Shown: positions 45,009-54,545, counted from the stretch's first letter. The stretch: 64,000 nt of DNA from Acidobacteriota bacterium (GCA_028875725.1 JAPPCR010000006.1:1433786-1497785), one strand, 5' to 3'. Numbers and translations are program-made. The notes: a model not told the origin generated them from the sequence alone.

Positions 45009-47675
45009 ATGGAGAAGCGCTTCGAACCTGCCTCCTACGAAGGCAAATGGCAGGCGTGGTGGGACGAACAGGACCTGTACCGCTGTCCTGCCGACCCGGA
45101 AGGCGAGGGGCCGAAGCCCTACTGCATCCTGATACCGCCGCCGAACGTCACCGGCAAGCTGCACATGGGGCATGCCCTGCAGAGCACCCTGCAGGATCTG
45201 GTCACGCGCTGGCGGCGGATGCGAGGCGACAACGCGCTGTGGCTGCCCGGAACGGATCACGCCGGCATCGCCACCCAGCTCATGGTCGAGCGGCACCTGG
45301 AAGAGCGGGGCTCCGGCCGGACCGAACTCGGAAGGGAGAAGTTCGTCGAGCGGGTCTGGCAGTGGAAGCACGAGTACCACGCGAACATCCGCGGCCAGTT
45401 GCAGCGTCTGGGTGCTTCCTGCGACTGGTCCCGTGAGCGGTTTACGCTTGACGACGGCCTGGCGCGCGCGGTGCGCACAGCCTTCGTGCGCCTCCACGAA
45501 GAGGGCCTGATCTACCGCGGCGAGCACATGGTCAACTGGTCGCCGGTGCTGAGGACGGCGGTTTCCGACCTCGAGGTGGAGAACCGCGAGGTTGAGGGTC
45601 GCCTCTACCACCTCGCCTACCCCCTGGAGCCGCTCGCGGAAAGCTCCGCGGCCGAGGAGGCGCTGGTCGTGGCCACCACGCGGCCCGAGACGATGCTCGG
45701 GGATACCGCCGTCGCCTTTCACCCGGACGACGAGCGCTACCGCCACCTCACCGGTCGCACGGCCAGGCTGCCCCTTCTCGGCCGCCGCCTCCGGTTGGTC
45801 GCCGACGAGCACGTCGATCCCGAGTTCGGCACGGGACTGGTCAAGGTGACGCCGTTCCACGATCCGAACGACTACGAGATCGGCCGCCGCCACGAGCTGC
45901 CCGGCGTGCGCGTGATCGACTTCGACGGTCGGATGACCGCGGAGGCGGGATCCGATTTCGAAGGCCTGGATCGCTTCGAGGCGCGGCGCCGCGTCGTCGA
46001 ACGGCTGGAGGCGGAAGGGCGGCTGGTCAAGGTCGAGCCCCACGTCCACAGCGTCGGCCATTCCCAACGGAGCGGCGAGCCGGTCGAGCCGATGCTGTCG
46101 CCGCAGTGGTTCGCGGACGTCTCCGGCATGGCGAAGGAGGCCCTGGCGGCGGTCGAGAGCGGCGACATCCGTCTGGTTCCCTCCTCGTGGGACCGGACCT
46201 GGGAGCACTGGCTCAGGAACATCCGACCGTGGGTTATCTCGCGCCAGCTCTGGTGGGGACACCGCATTCCGGCCTGGTACGACGCGGATGGCGCCTGCTA
46301 CGTGGCGATGGACAGAGCCGCCGCCGAGGAACAGGCGGGCACCGCCGAGCTGACCCGGGACCCGGACGTGCTGGACACCTGGTTCTCGTCCGGCCTGTGG
46401 CCAATCTCCACGCTGGGCTGGCCGGACGAGGAGGCTCCCGACCTCCGCACCTGGTACCCGACCGAGGTCCTGATCACGGGCTTCGACATCCTGTTCTTCT
46501 GGGTGGCGCGCATGGTCATGCTGTCGCAGCACCTCTACGGCGACGTGCCCTTCCGGGCGGTTCACCTGACCGGGCTGGTTCGGGACGCCGACGGCGAGAA
46601 GATGTCGAAGACCAAGGGCAACACGGTCGACCCGATGGACCTGATCGAGGAGTACGGGGCCGACGCGATGCGCTTCACCCTGGCGGTTCTCGACGTGCCT
46701 GGGCGCGACATTCCGCTCGACCTCGAGCGCATGGCCGGCTATCGCGCCTTCGGCAACAAGATCTGGAACGCAGTCCGGTTCGCGCTGGCGCGCACCGAAG
46801 GAGCGACCACGCCGGAGTCGGCCGCCGAACTGCGCGGCGACGAGCTGGCGGCCGCCGAACAGTGGATCCTCTCCCGTCTGTCGGCCACGGCGGCCGCGGT
46901 CAACGGGGCCCTGGAGGAGTTTCGCTTCGACCGTGCCTGCAACGCGCTCTACCACTTCTTCTGGCATGAGCTCTGCGACTGGTACATCGAGTTTGCGAAG
47001 CCGGCCCTGTCGGGAAGGTCGCCGCGGCCGCGGGCCGCCGAGACCGTTCTGTTCACGCTCGAAGCGAGCCTGCGGCTGCTGCATCCGGTGATGCCGCACC
47101 TGACCGAGGAGCTCTGGCAGCGCCTGCCGCGCGCCTCGGCTGCCGGCTCCGGGGCACCGGAGAGCATCGCGCTTCAGGCCTACCCGCTGAGCGACGACGA
47201 GTTGGTCTCGGACGAGGTCGAGCGGGGCATGGACGCCGTGATCGCCGTGGTCCAGGCGGCCCGGAGTCTGCGGCGCGAGCGGAACCTCGCCGGGGCCGCG
47301 AAGATGACGGTCTTCGTGGAGGACGGCGACCGGGAGCTGATCGCCTTCGTCGTGGAGCAGGCGTCCCTGCTGGGCGCCGTGGCCGGTGTCGCCCAGGTGA
47401 CCGCGGGCCGGGGGCCGGCCGGGTCGGTCCGGGACCGCGTCGGAGGCGTGAACCTCGCGTTCGAGGTCGAGGCGCCCGAGATGAGCGAGTCCGAGCGCGC
47501 GAAGCTCGCCAGGGACCTGCAGAAGATCGACGCCGAGATCGCCGGCGCCCGGGGCCGTCTCTCGAACGCCGGGTTTCTCGAGAAGGCACCGGCCCACGTG
47601 GTCGAGGGCAACCGCGCCCGGCTCGCCGAACTGGAGGAACGTCGCCAACGGATGGCGGAGGCGCTCGGCGGCTAG
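45009..47675 (+). CDS. valS: Valine-tRNA ligase
   Basis: An 888-residue class I synthetase charging tRNA-Val. The HIGH signature is PPPNVTGKLHMGHALQ, the editing domain includes ATTRPETMLGDTAVAFHP, and KMSKS is DGEKMSKTKGNTVD near residue 530. The C-terminal coiled coil, about residues 820-885, has charged heptads. No T-box leader is visible in the 48-bp gap upstream. Confidence 0.97.
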   Translation: MEKRFEPASYEGKWQAWWDEQDLYRCPADPEGEGPKPYCILIPPPNVTGKLHMGHALQSTLQDLVTRWRRMRGDNALWLPGTDHAGIATQLMVERHLEERGSGRTELGREKFVERVWQWKHEYHANIRGQLQRLGASCDWSRERFTLDDGLARAVRTAFVRLHEEGLIYRGEHMVNWSPVLRTAVSDLEVENREVEGRLYHLAYPLEPLAESSAAEEALVVATTRPETMLGDTAVAFHPDDERYRHLTGRTARLPLLGRRLRLVADEHVDPEFGTGLVKVTPFHDPNDYEIGRRHELPGVRVIDFDGRMTAEAGSDFEGLDRFEARRRVVERLEAEGRLVKVEPHVHSVGHSQRSGEPVEPMLSPQWFADVSGMAKEALAAVESGDIRLVPSSWDRTWEHWLRNIRPWVISRQLWWGHRIPAWYDADGACYVAMDRAAAEEQAGTAELTRDPDVLDTWFSSGLWPISTLGWPDEEAPDLRTWYPTEVLITGFDILFFWVARMVMLSQHLYGDVPFRAVHLTGLVRDADGEKMSKTKGNTVDPMDLIEEYGADAMRFTLAVLDVPGRDIPLDLERMAGYRAFGNKIWNAVRFALARTEGATTPESAAELRGDELAAAEQWILSRLSATAAAVNGALEEFRFDRACNALYHFFWHELCDWYIEFAKPALSGRSPRPRAAETVLFTLEASLRLLHPVMPHLTEELWQRLPRASAAGSGAPESIALQAYPLSDDELVSDEVERGMDAVIAVVQAARSLRRERNLAGAAKMTVFVEDGDRELIAFVVEQASLLGAVAGVAQVTAGRGPAGSVRDRVGGVNLAFEVEAPEMSESERAKLARDLQKIDAEIAGARGRLSNAGFLEKAPAHVVEGNRARLAELEERRQRMAEALGG

Positions 47676-47712
47676 GAGTCGGAGCCGCGTCTGCGCTAGC
47701 CTTCGCGCCCCT

Positions 47713-48531
47713 ATGGCGGACCGCTCCGAGGCATTCGACCAGTTCACCGGGGAGCTGCTGGCCTGGAGGCCGCGCCTGCCGGGCAACCTCGTGCTGATCG
47801 ACAGGGTCGACTCAACGAACCGCTTCGTCAAGGCACTGGCCGAGCGGTTCTTCGAAGAGGAGTCGACGCCGCCGGCCGCCCTGATCGTGGCGTTCGAACA
47901 GACGGCGGGCCGGGGTCGACAGGGCCGCTCCTGGGTCAGCACCGCGGGACGCGGTCTCTACTGCACCTGGCTGCAGCCGCTGCCGATCGCGGGGGCGGGC
48001 TCTCTGGAGAGTCAGCTCGGGGCGTTGCCGCTTCTGGCCGGCATCGGCGTGTGCCGTGCGTTGACCGGCTTCGTCGACGGCCGGGCGGGCCTCAAGTGGC
48101 CGAACGACGTGCTCGTCGACGGCCGCAAGATCGCCGGCATCCTGATCGAGACGGTGGTCGGCAACGGCGGCGAGACGGTGGCCCTGATCGGTTTCGGCGT
48201 GAACTACGACTTCGGTGATGCAGGGGAACTGCCGACGCCAGTCGCGACGTCGATCGCGCTCGAAACCGGGAATCGGCCTTCACGGGCGGCCGTCGCCGCG
48301 CGGCTCGCCGCGTCGCTGGAAGCCGAGCTGGGTCGCGCGGGAGACGTGGAGTACACGCTGGATGCCTACCGTCGCTGCACCGTCCATCGCGAGGGCGACG
48401 AAGTGAGCTGCCGGATCGGCGGCGAGACGGTCTCGGGCCGGTTCGCGGGCTTCGATGACGGTGGACGCTTTCGGTTGCGGACCTCCGCCGGCCTGCGCAC
48501 GATCGCCTCCGGCGAGGTCATCGAGGCGTGA
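47713..48531 (+). CDS. birA: Biotin-[acetyl-CoA-carboxylase] ligase
   Basis: A 272-residue BirA-type ligase that attaches biotin to carboxylase carrier proteins via biotinyl-AMP. The adenylate loop is GRGRQGRSWVS, with LKWPNDVLVDGRKIAGILIE and the C-terminal SH3-like domain. The N-terminal DNA-binding domain of the E. coli repressor is absent. Its stop overlaps the next gene's GTG. Confidence 0.93.
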   Translation: MADRSEAFDQFTGELLAWRPRLPGNLVLIDRVDSTNRFVKALAERFFEEESTPPAALIVAFEQTAGRGRQGRSWVSTAGRGLYCTWLQPLPIAGAGSLESQLGALPLLAGIGVCRALTGFVDGRAGLKWPNDVLVDGRKIAGILIETVVGNGGETVALIGFGVNYDFGDAGELPTPVATSIALETGNRPSRAAVAARLAASLEAELGRAGDVEYTLDAYRRCTVHREGDEVSCRIGGETVSGRFAGFDDGGRFRLRTSAGLRTIASGEVIEA

Positions 48532-49220
48532 CGTCCGGAGCGGATCCCGACAGCGGGGACCGCGACTACTTCGAGACGATCGAGGAGGAGTTCATCCGGC
48601 TGCGGGGAGCGCCCCTGCTCCTGAGTCCGGCCGACTGGCGCCTGGCGGACGGCTGGCGGCAGCAGGGCGTCCCGCTTCATCTCGTGCTCGAGAGCATCCG
48701 GCGAGTCTTCGAGCGGCGCGCTGAACGGCAGGCGGCCTCGCCGGAGTCGAAGCAGAGGAACGTGAGCAGCCTGCGCTACTGCCGACCGGCGGTGGAGAAG
48801 GCGTGGACCGAGTATCGGGAACTGGGAGCCGCGCCGCCGGTGCGGCGGCAACCATCGGCGATCGACGTGCCGGTGCGGCTTGGAGCGCTTGCGTCCGCTC
48901 TGCCGCCGATCCTGGCCGATGTCGAACACTGGCGGAGCAGGTTGATGAAGGTCGGCGGTACGGCCCCCGAGGTCGAAGCCCGGTTGGCCGAACTCGATCT
49001 CGAGCTGGTCGCGGGGGCGTTCGACGGCCTCGCGCCGGCGGACCGCGAGGCCGTCCTCGCGGGGGCCGAGGAAGCCCTGCGACGAACGGCGGGACGGGTG
49101 GACGAGGCGAGACTGCCGGAGCTTCGTCAGCGCCTGGTGCGCCGCCTGGTGCGCGAGCGGCTCGGGCTTCCCCTGCTGTCGCTCTTTGCCGAGCCGGCGA
49201 GGTCGCCGGGGGAGAGTTGA
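48528..49220 (+). CDS. Protein of unknown function, helical
   Basis: A 230-residue protein started by a GTG overlapping birA. It begins with an acidic segment DRDYFETIEEEFIRLRGAPLLLSP, followed by WRQQGVPLHLVLESIRRVFERR, and the rest is mostly charged helices. No membrane span, signal peptide or catalytic motif is visible. The first ~80 residues resemble a small helical domain; I cannot name a family. Confidence 0.6.
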   Translation: MTSGADPDSGDRDYFETIEEEFIRLRGAPLLLSPADWRLADGWRQQGVPLHLVLESIRRVFERRAERQAASPESKQRNVSSLRYCRPAVEKAWTEYRELGAAPPVRRQPSAIDVPVRLGALASALPPILADVEHWRSRLMKVGGTAPEVEARLAELDLELVAGAFDGLAPADREAVLAGAEEALRRTAGRVDEARLPELRQRLVRRLVRERLGLPLLSLFAEPARSPGES

Positions 49221-49221
49221 C

Positions 49222-49740
49222 TCAGTCGCTCTGCTCCCGGCGGTTCCGGCGCCAGCGGTCGGCGCAGCGGTCGTAGAGCACGACGCCGACCGTCATGCCG
49301 AGGTTCAGCGAGACCGCGGTGGGAACGCGAAGGCGGTGGTCGCTCCGCTTCAGGATGCGCTCGGAAACCGAACCGCTCTCGGGTCCGAACACGTAGCAGG
49401 CCCGCTCCGGGTGAACGAAGTCGGGAAGCGCGATCGCGTCCGGGACGATCTCGACCGCGACCACGGCCGTATCCCGCGGAGCCGCTTCGAGCAGATCGTC
49501 CACCTCAATCACCGGGACGTGCCGGTACGCGCGCGTAGGATCGGTCGGCAGCCGCCGGATGTCGATGTCCTCGGACGGCTGGCCCAGGAGGATCATGCGG
49601 GCTTCGAAGCAGAGTGCCGCCCGCAGGACGTGGCCGACGTTGACGGGATCGGCTGGCCGGTCGAGCGCCACGCAGGCGAAACCGCGGCCGCCCGCCAGAT
49701 CCGCGCGGCGCTGGACCGGGCGCTCGATCTTCTTCGCCAC
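49222..49740 (-). CDS. SpoU/TrmH-family RNA 2'-O-methyltransferase
   Basis: A 172-residue SPOUT methyltransferase lacking an extra RNA-binding domain. The three family motifs are PVNVGHVLRAALCF, YVFGPESGSVSERIL and VSLNLGMTVGVVLYDR. It could modify tRNA (TrmL- or TrmH-like) or rRNA; this is not resolved. A GTG start directly follows the stop of the kinase/mutase fusion gene, so it is probably the last gene of the nqr operon. Confidence 0.87.
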   Translation of the reverse strand: MAKKIERPVQRRADLAGGRGFACVALDRPADPVNVGHVLRAALCFEARMILLGQPSEDIDIRRLPTDPTRAYRHVPVIEVDDLLEAAPRDTAVVAVEIVPDAIALPDFVHPERACYVFGPESGSVSERILKRSDHRLRVPTAVSLNLGMTVGVVLYDRCADRWRRNRREQSD

Positions 49741-51972
49741 TCAGGCCGCTTCCGGACCGTACTGCTCGAAGATGCGCTCGATCAGGAGCTGGAGCGGGAA
49801 CCGGTTCAACCTGCCGGTTCCGGCGGCGCGCTCGCCGTAGCTGGTCACGTCGTCCGGCGCGATTCCGTCGCCCCAGATCAGCACGGGCACCGGATCGGCG
49901 CCGTGGGCGCCCAGTTCGGAGAGAGTGGCGTGATCGGCCGTCACCGCGACCCGGACGGGTTGCTTCAGGCGGTCGAGCAGGGTCGCGAGTTCGCGGTCGA
50001 GGCGTTCCAGGAAGGCGACCTTCAAGTCGGGACGCCGATCGTGGGCGGCGATGTCGGCGCCCTTGACGTGGACCATCACCAGGTCGTGCTCCTCAAGCGC
50101 CTTCAGGGCGCAGTCGAACTTGAGCGAGAGGTCCGTGTCCACGTTCGCCGTCATGCCCCGGCGGCGGATCACCGAAGCGCCGAGCGCCGAGGCGATGCCC
50201 ATCACGGTCCGATCGCCGCCGATGCAGGCCGCGTTGAGCGGCAGGCCGCCCGGCTCGAGCGGCAGCAACCGGTGGACCCGGCCCACTCCCCGGGTCAGGA
50301 CGGCGTTGGCGGGGAGGTCGCCGCCTTGCCGCCGCTCCTCGTTCACCGGGTGGCGCTCCAGCACGCGCCGCGCTTCCTGCTCGAACAGGGCCAGGACGCG
50401 GGCCGTGTGCTCGGCGCTGTCGTCGTTCGGATCGAGCGGCCTCGGGACCAGCGGACGTCCCGACGGCGCGCCGTCGCCGGGGTCGGACCCCTCGATGGCC
50501 GACGTCAGCCCCTCTCCGCGCAGGGTGATCGCGAGCCGATGCTCGGTCGTCGCCCGTACGCGGACCTTGACCCGTTCCGAGGCGGGCAGATCCAGGCGGT
50601 CGATCGCCTTGGCCAGTTTCTTGGCGCCCTCGCGGATGCGGCCGGCGCGGCGGTCGACGACGAAGCCACGCTCGTCCAGGGTGGCGAAGTTGCCGCGGAC
50701 GGCGATCGTCCCCGTCTTGAGCTTGAGGCCGGCGCCGAGCGCTTCGATCGGCCCCCGCGTCATCACCCGCGGCGATTGCGCGAAGAGGGCGAGGTTTCCC
50801 GACGCGGTATCTGGAACCACGTCGGGCGCGATCGGGTCGGCCAGACCACAGGCGCCTTCCCGGGCCAACCGGTCGAGCGTGGGCGTCCGCGCCGCCTCGA
50901 GTGGGGTCCGCGCGCCGAGCGAGCGCAGGGGCCGGTCGGGGAGCCCGTCGATCACCAGCAGGAGAGCGGGAGTGCGTCTCTCGCTGAGAGACTCCGCCGA
51001 TGCCTGGGTGAGCCACGGCAGGCGCTGGGAGAGGCTTTGGCCGAGCAGGGCGATGGCGGTCGGAAGCAATTCCTCGCGATCCGTCGTGTCGAGGACGGGA
51101 ACGCCTGCCTCCTTCGCCAGGCGCAGCAGGTGCCGCTGTTGTCCGCGGATGACCCGGAAGTGATCGAGCTGCCGGTGCGGCCTCCGGCCGGCGAACGACT
51201 CGCGCGCCAGAAAGTGGCTGCGGTGGATCTCCTCATCCGGCGTCGAGAGCATCGTGAAGAACTGGTAGGCCTCCCCTTCGAGGTCGCTGAATGGCACCAT
51301 GCCAGGCAGCAGGTGGACGCCTTCGACGACCAGGCTCAGGTTCTCGGCGATCGCCCGTTCGACCACGGCCCGGACGCCAACGCATACCCTCGCGGCCTGT
51401 TCTCCCAGGGTCGCTACCTGGGGGTTGGCGGTGCCCGCTCCGTACTCGCCCGAGGGGTCCGCCGGCGTTTCGTAGCTCGAGACATGGAGCGCCGGCAGGA
51501 TCGCCGGCGCGAAGACCATCCGCATCACCTGACGCACGGTGTCGGTGGCGTTGATCCGGTAGATACGGAGTTGTGGCGCCAGGTCGAGCGCCAGCGTCGA
51601 CTTGCCGGTGCCTCCGGCGCCGCCGATGTAGAGGATCAGCGGCTTCGGGAGCCTCCGCAAGCGCCGGATCAGCCGGTAGCGACCGGCGGTATCGGCACCC
51701 TCTTCCGACTCGAGGAGCTCGGCGATCCGCCGGGCGAGACGACGCTTCTCGAGGCTGGTCGTGCCCTCGTGCTGCAACTGTCTCTGCAGTTGCTCCACCC
51801 GACGGTAGGCCCGGTCGAAGTCGAGCCCGGCCGCGTACAGGCTGCGGGCGAGCAACCCGCGGGAAAACGGCTGCGATTCGCCGTGGTGAGTGATCTGGAT
51901 CGGGCGCTCGGCCACGCCCTCGGTGACGATCAGGTTTCCTCCCGCGCACGGCGTAGCGGGCAGTTGGAGCAA
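49741..51972 (-). CDS. Fused 2-phosphoglycerate kinase and archaeal-type phosphoglycerate mutase
   Basis: A 743-residue fusion. Residues 15-110 resemble the ATP-cone of archaeal 2-phosphoglycerate kinases (THHGESQPFSRGLLARSL), and 112-325 the P-loop kinase (Walker A GGAGGTGKST, 117-126). Residues 334-743 are a full ApgM-type, alkaline-phosphatase-superfamily mutase: VIDGLPDRP, PLEAARTPTLDRLAREG, HVKGADIAAHD and TADHATLSELGAHGADPVPVL keep the metal ligands. The usual nucleophile serine is replaced by T389 in VPDTASGNL. Predicted activities are 2-PG to 2,3-bisphosphoglycerate and 2-PG/3-PG interconversion. TTG 51972 is the longest start; a CTG at 51933, 4 bp after GGGAGG and overlapping the nqrM stop, is an attractive alternative. 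Confidence 0.82.
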   Translation of the reverse strand: MLQLPATPCAGGNLIVTEGVAERPIQITHHGESQPFSRGLLARSLYAAGLDFDRAYRRVEQLQRQLQHEGTTSLEKRRLARRIAELLESEEGADTAGRYRLIRRLRRLPKPLILYIGGAGGTGKSTLALDLAPQLRIYRINATDTVRQVMRMVFAPAILPALHVSSYETPADPSGEYGAGTANPQVATLGEQAARVCVGVRAVVERAIAENLSLVVEGVHLLPGMVPFSDLEGEAYQFFTMLSTPDEEIHRSHFLARESFAGRRPHRQLDHFRVIRGQQRHLLRLAKEAGVPVLDTTDREELLPTAIALLGQSLSQRLPWLTQASAESLSERRTPALLLVIDGLPDRPLRSLGARTPLEAARTPTLDRLAREGACGLADPIAPDVVPDTASGNLALFAQSPRVMTRGPIEALGAGLKLKTGTIAVRGNFATLDERGFVVDRRAGRIREGAKKLAKAIDRLDLPASERVKVRVRATTEHRLAITLRGEGLTSAIEGSDPGDGAPSGRPLVPRPLDPNDDSAEHTARVLALFEQEARRVLERHPVNEERRQGGDLPANAVLTRGVGRVHRLLPLEPGGLPLNAACIGGDRTVMGIASALGASVIRRRGMTANVDTDLSLKFDCALKALEEHDLVMVHVKGADIAAHDRRPDLKVAFLERLDRELATLLDRLKQPVRVAVTADHATLSELGAHGADPVPVLIWGDGIAPDDVTSYGERAAGTGRLNRFPLQLLIERIFEQYGPEAA

Positions 51973-52112
51973 CTCAGCGGCTCACCGTCGGGCCCGAGCA
52001 CATCCGGCCCTCCACAGGAACCCCGCAGGCAGCGGCCACTGATCAACACGCCGACCGACATGAGGACCACCGAAACGGCGATGACGGTGATCGTGAGAAA
52101 CAGGATCGCCAT
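51930..52112 (-). CDS. nqrM: Na+-NQR maturation protein NqrM (DUF539)
   Basis: A 60-residue protein with one N-terminal transmembrane helix (residues 3-25) and four cysteines, C28, C33, C48 and C51, in CLRGSCGGPDVLG and SCSNCP. This is the NqrM pattern; in Vibrio it is needed to deliver iron to the NqrD/NqrE centre. It lies 12 bp after apbE at the end of the nqr genes, which supports the call. Confidence 0.88.
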   Translation of the reverse strand: MAILFLTITVIAVSVVLMSVGVLISGRCLRGSCGGPDVLGPDGEPLSCSNCPLRRAREET

Positions 52113-52124
52113 GGCTCGATGAGT

Positions 52125-53258
52125 CTAACGGTCTCCCGGCGTACCAACCGCCGGTCCGAACCGGTCGCGGAAAGCCAGGCTCGGAAGTACCGCGAGAGAA
52201 TCCCCGCGGTAGATCAGGAGCAGGGCCGCAATGTCGTTCTCGTCCGCCCACGCCAGGCCGTCCTCGGGGCCCAGGACCATCAAGGCAGTGGCATAGGCGT
52301 CGGCGAGGGCGCAGCTCGTGTGGAACACGCTGGCCGAAGCGAGGGCGTGTTCAACTGGTCGGCCGGTGCGCGGATCTATCGTGTGGGAGTACCGGACGCC
52401 GTCGCGTTCCCAGTAGTTGCGGTAGTCGCCGGAGGTTGCGAGGGATCCGTCGGTGAAGGGCAGGACCTTCTGCAGGCCGGGCCCGGCGGCGTCCTCCGGT
52501 GAGGCTATTGCTGCGCTCGGCGAATCGGTCGCGCGAACAGGCGGCCGTTCGATCGCGATGCGCCACGCGTCGCCGGCAGGGCTGTGTCCGGCCGTGCGGA
52601 TCTCGCCACCGACCTCGACGAGGTGATCTGTGTAGCCGGCCCTGAGCAGGGCCTGCGACACGCGATCGACGGCCCAGCCCTTGGCGACGGCGGACAGGTC
52701 GACGGCCGCTCCGTCTTCGAGCTTCAACGCTCTTCGGCCCTCGGAGATCAACTCGATCGCGCCGACGGCCTGACGCAACTCAGCCAGACGCCTGTCCGGT
52801 GGCGGCGTCGGCTCCGCGCCGCGTCCGGGCGCACCGAAGCCCCAGGCGTCGACCAGTGGCCCAACGGTCGGATCGAACGCTCCGCCGCTGTCTTCCCGCA
52901 CCCGCCAGGCGAGTTCCAGCACCGCCCAGGTTTCCTCCGAGAACACCAGAGACTCGCCGGCCGCAAGCTGGTTGAAGCGAGAGATCTCGGAGTCGTCGCG
53001 GTACGTCGACATCGTCCGGTCCACCGCATCCAGCCGCTCCTCGACGAGGCCCCGGATCGCCTCGCGAGCGCCAGCCCCCGCGACAAGGCGAACCCGGTAG
53101 TAGGTCCCCATCGTGGGTCCCTGGAGCAGGACTTCTTCAGGTACCGGTGCACAGCCGGGGACCAGGCCGACAAACGCCAGCACCTGCATCCACATCCGTC
53201 CCCGACAGGACCACCGAACCAGCCCTGCTGCCGACGCCCTCAGCCCGGCCGCGCGCAC
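52125..53258 (-). CDS. apbE: FAD:protein FMN transferase (lipoprotein)
   Basis: A 377-residue ApbE that attaches FMN through phosphoester bonds to threonines of NqrB and NqrC. A lipobox-like sequence (LVPGC, Cys36) follows an Arg-rich, hydrophobic N-terminus. Family motifs are GPTMGTYYRVRLV, DRTMSTYRDDSEISRFN, AVAKGWAVDRVS and the C-terminal HTIDPRTGRPVEHALASASV. Ten bases separate it from nqrF. An internal ATG at 53195 is an alternative start. Confidence 0.94.
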   Translation of the reverse strand: MRAAGLRASAAGLVRWSCRGRMWMQVLAFVGLVPGCAPVPEEVLLQGPTMGTYYRVRLVAGAGAREAIRGLVEERLDAVDRTMSTYRDDSEISRFNQLAAGESLVFSEETWAVLELAWRVREDSGGAFDPTVGPLVDAWGFGAPGRGAEPTPPPDRRLAELRQAVGAIELISEGRRALKLEDGAAVDLSAVAKGWAVDRVSQALLRAGYTDHLVEVGGEIRTAGHSPAGDAWRIAIERPPVRATDSPSAAIASPEDAAGPGLQKVLPFTDGSLATSGDYRNYWERDGVRYSHTIDPRTGRPVEHALASASVFHTSCALADAYATALMVLGPEDGLAWADENDIAALLLIYRGDSLAVLPSLAFRDRFGPAVGTPGDR

Positions 53259-53268
53259 TTGCGCGTTC

Positions 53269-54486
53269 CTAACCGAAGTCGTCGAAGGCGATGTTCTCGG
53301 GCTCGACTCCGAGGTCGTCGAGCATCTTCATGCAGGCCTGGAGCATCAGGGGCGGGCCGCAGAGGTAGTACTCGCAGTCCTCCGGGGCGGGGTGGTCCTT
53401 CAGGTAGTTGTCGTAGAGGACCTGGTGGATGAAGCCGGTGTAGCCGTCCCAGTGGTCTTCCTCGAGCGGGTCGGAGAGGGCGAGGTGCCAGGTGAAGTTC
53501 GGGTTCTCCTCCGCGATCCTGTCGAAGTGGTCGGTGTAGAAGGCCTCGCGGTAGGAGCGGGCGCCGTACCAGAAGGAGACCTTGCGGTCCGTGTGGATGC
53601 GTCGGAACTGGTCGAAGATGTGGGAGCGCATCGGCGCCATGCCGGCGCCGCCGCCGACGAACACCATCTCGGCGTCCGTGTCCTTGGCGAAGAACTCGCC
53701 GAAGGGGCCTGCGATCGTCACGTCGTCGCCGGGCTTCAGGTTGAAGATGTAGGAGGACATCTGGCCGGGGGGCAGGTCCATCTCGCGCGGCGGCGGCGTC
53801 GCCACGCGGACGTTCAGCATGATGACGCCCTTCTCCTCGGGATAGTTCGCCATCGAGTAGGCGCGGATCACCGTCTCGTCCACCTTGGACACGAGGTTCC
53901 AGAGCTTGAAGCGGTCCCAGTCCTCGTGGTACTCGTCCTCCACCGTGAAGTCGCTGTAGTTCACGACGTGCGGCGGGCACTCGATCTGGATGTAGCCGCC
54001 GGCGCGAAAGGGGACCTCCTCGCCCTCGGGAAGTTCAAGCACGAGCTCCTTGATGAAGGTGGCGACGTTCTCGTTCGAGCGGACCTTGCACTGCCACTTC
54101 TTGACCCCGAAGACCTCGGCCGGGATACCGATCTTCATGTCCTCCTTGATCTTGACCTGACAGCTCAGCCGGCAGCCGTCGCGGGCCTCCCGGCGGCTGA
54201 TGTGCGTCTTCTCGGTCGGCAGCATGGCGCCGCCGCCCTCGAAGACGTCGACGGTGCAGACGCCGCACGTGCCCTGGCCGCCGCAGGCCGAGGGAATGAA
54301 GATCTGGTGCTCGGCCAGGGTGCCGAGCAGGGTGCCGCCGGTGGAGGCTGCGAGGGTCTTCTCGTCGTTGATCAGGATCGAGACCTCGCCGCCGGCGACG
54401 AGCCGGGCCTTGGCCTGCATCAGGACCGTGACCAGGGCGAGGATGACGACGGTGAACATCGTCACTCCGAGGACGACGGTGATCAC
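53269..54486 (-). CDS. nqrF: Na+-translocating NADH:quinone reductase subunit F
   Basis: A 405-residue NADH dehydrogenase subunit with one N-terminal helix. The 2Fe-2S ligands are C68, C74, C77 and C109; the FAD motif is RAYSMANYP and the NADH site [13 protein letters not shown], with the C-terminal CGPPLML. The GTG at 54486 overlaps the stop of a small tandem ORF, with GGAGG 9 bp upstream. Confidence 0.97.
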   Translation of the reverse strand: MITVVLGVTMFTVVILALVTVLMQAKARLVAGGEVSILINDEKTLAASTGGTLLGTLAEHQIFIPSACGGQGTCGVCTVDVFEGGGAMLPTEKTHISRREARDGCRLSCQVKIKEDMKIGIPAEVFGVKKWQCKVRSNENVATFIKELVLELPEGEEVPFRAGGYIQIECPPHVVNYSDFTVEDEYHEDWDRFKLWNLVSKVDETVIRAYSMANYPEEKGVIMLNVRVATPPPREMDLPPGQMSSYIFNLKPGDDVTIAGPFGEFFAKDTDAEMVFVGGGAGMAPMRSHIFDQFRRIHTDRKVSFWYGARSYREAFYTDHFDRIAEENPNFTWHLALSDPLEEDHWDGYTGFIHQVLYDNYLKDHPAPEDCEYYLCGPPLMLQACMKMLDDLGVEPENIAFDDFG

Positions 54487-54545
54487 AGCTCGATGCCTCC
54501 GAAGGGCATCGAGCCGAAGGCCATCAGCCCGGTGCCGCGCGTCAT
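54483..54545 (-). CDS. 20-codon ORF, second copy of the duplicated nqrE tail
   Basis: ATG at 54545 overlaps the stop of the preceding 20-codon ORF (ATGA), and its own TGA overlaps the GTG of nqrF (GTGA). The peptide is [20 protein letters not shown], clearly a copy of the nqrE C-terminus. GGAGG lies 9 bp before each start. It may be a coupling relay rather than a functional peptide. Confidence 0.4.
   Translation of the reverse strand: MTRGTGLMAFGSMPFGGIEL

Noticed and set aside
45008..45009. T-box riboswitch before valS
   Set aside because: The gap from 44961 to 45008 is only 48 bp and shows no T-box sequence or terminator.
44163..47942. 1259-codon minus-strand open frame across valS
   Set aside because: It lies opposite valS, the B12-binding gene and the response regulator, all with intact motifs. 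It has no recognisable domain.
49186..52122. 978-codon plus-strand open frame
   Set aside because: Antisense to the kinase/mutase fusion and the methyltransferase; composition is that of a shadow frame.
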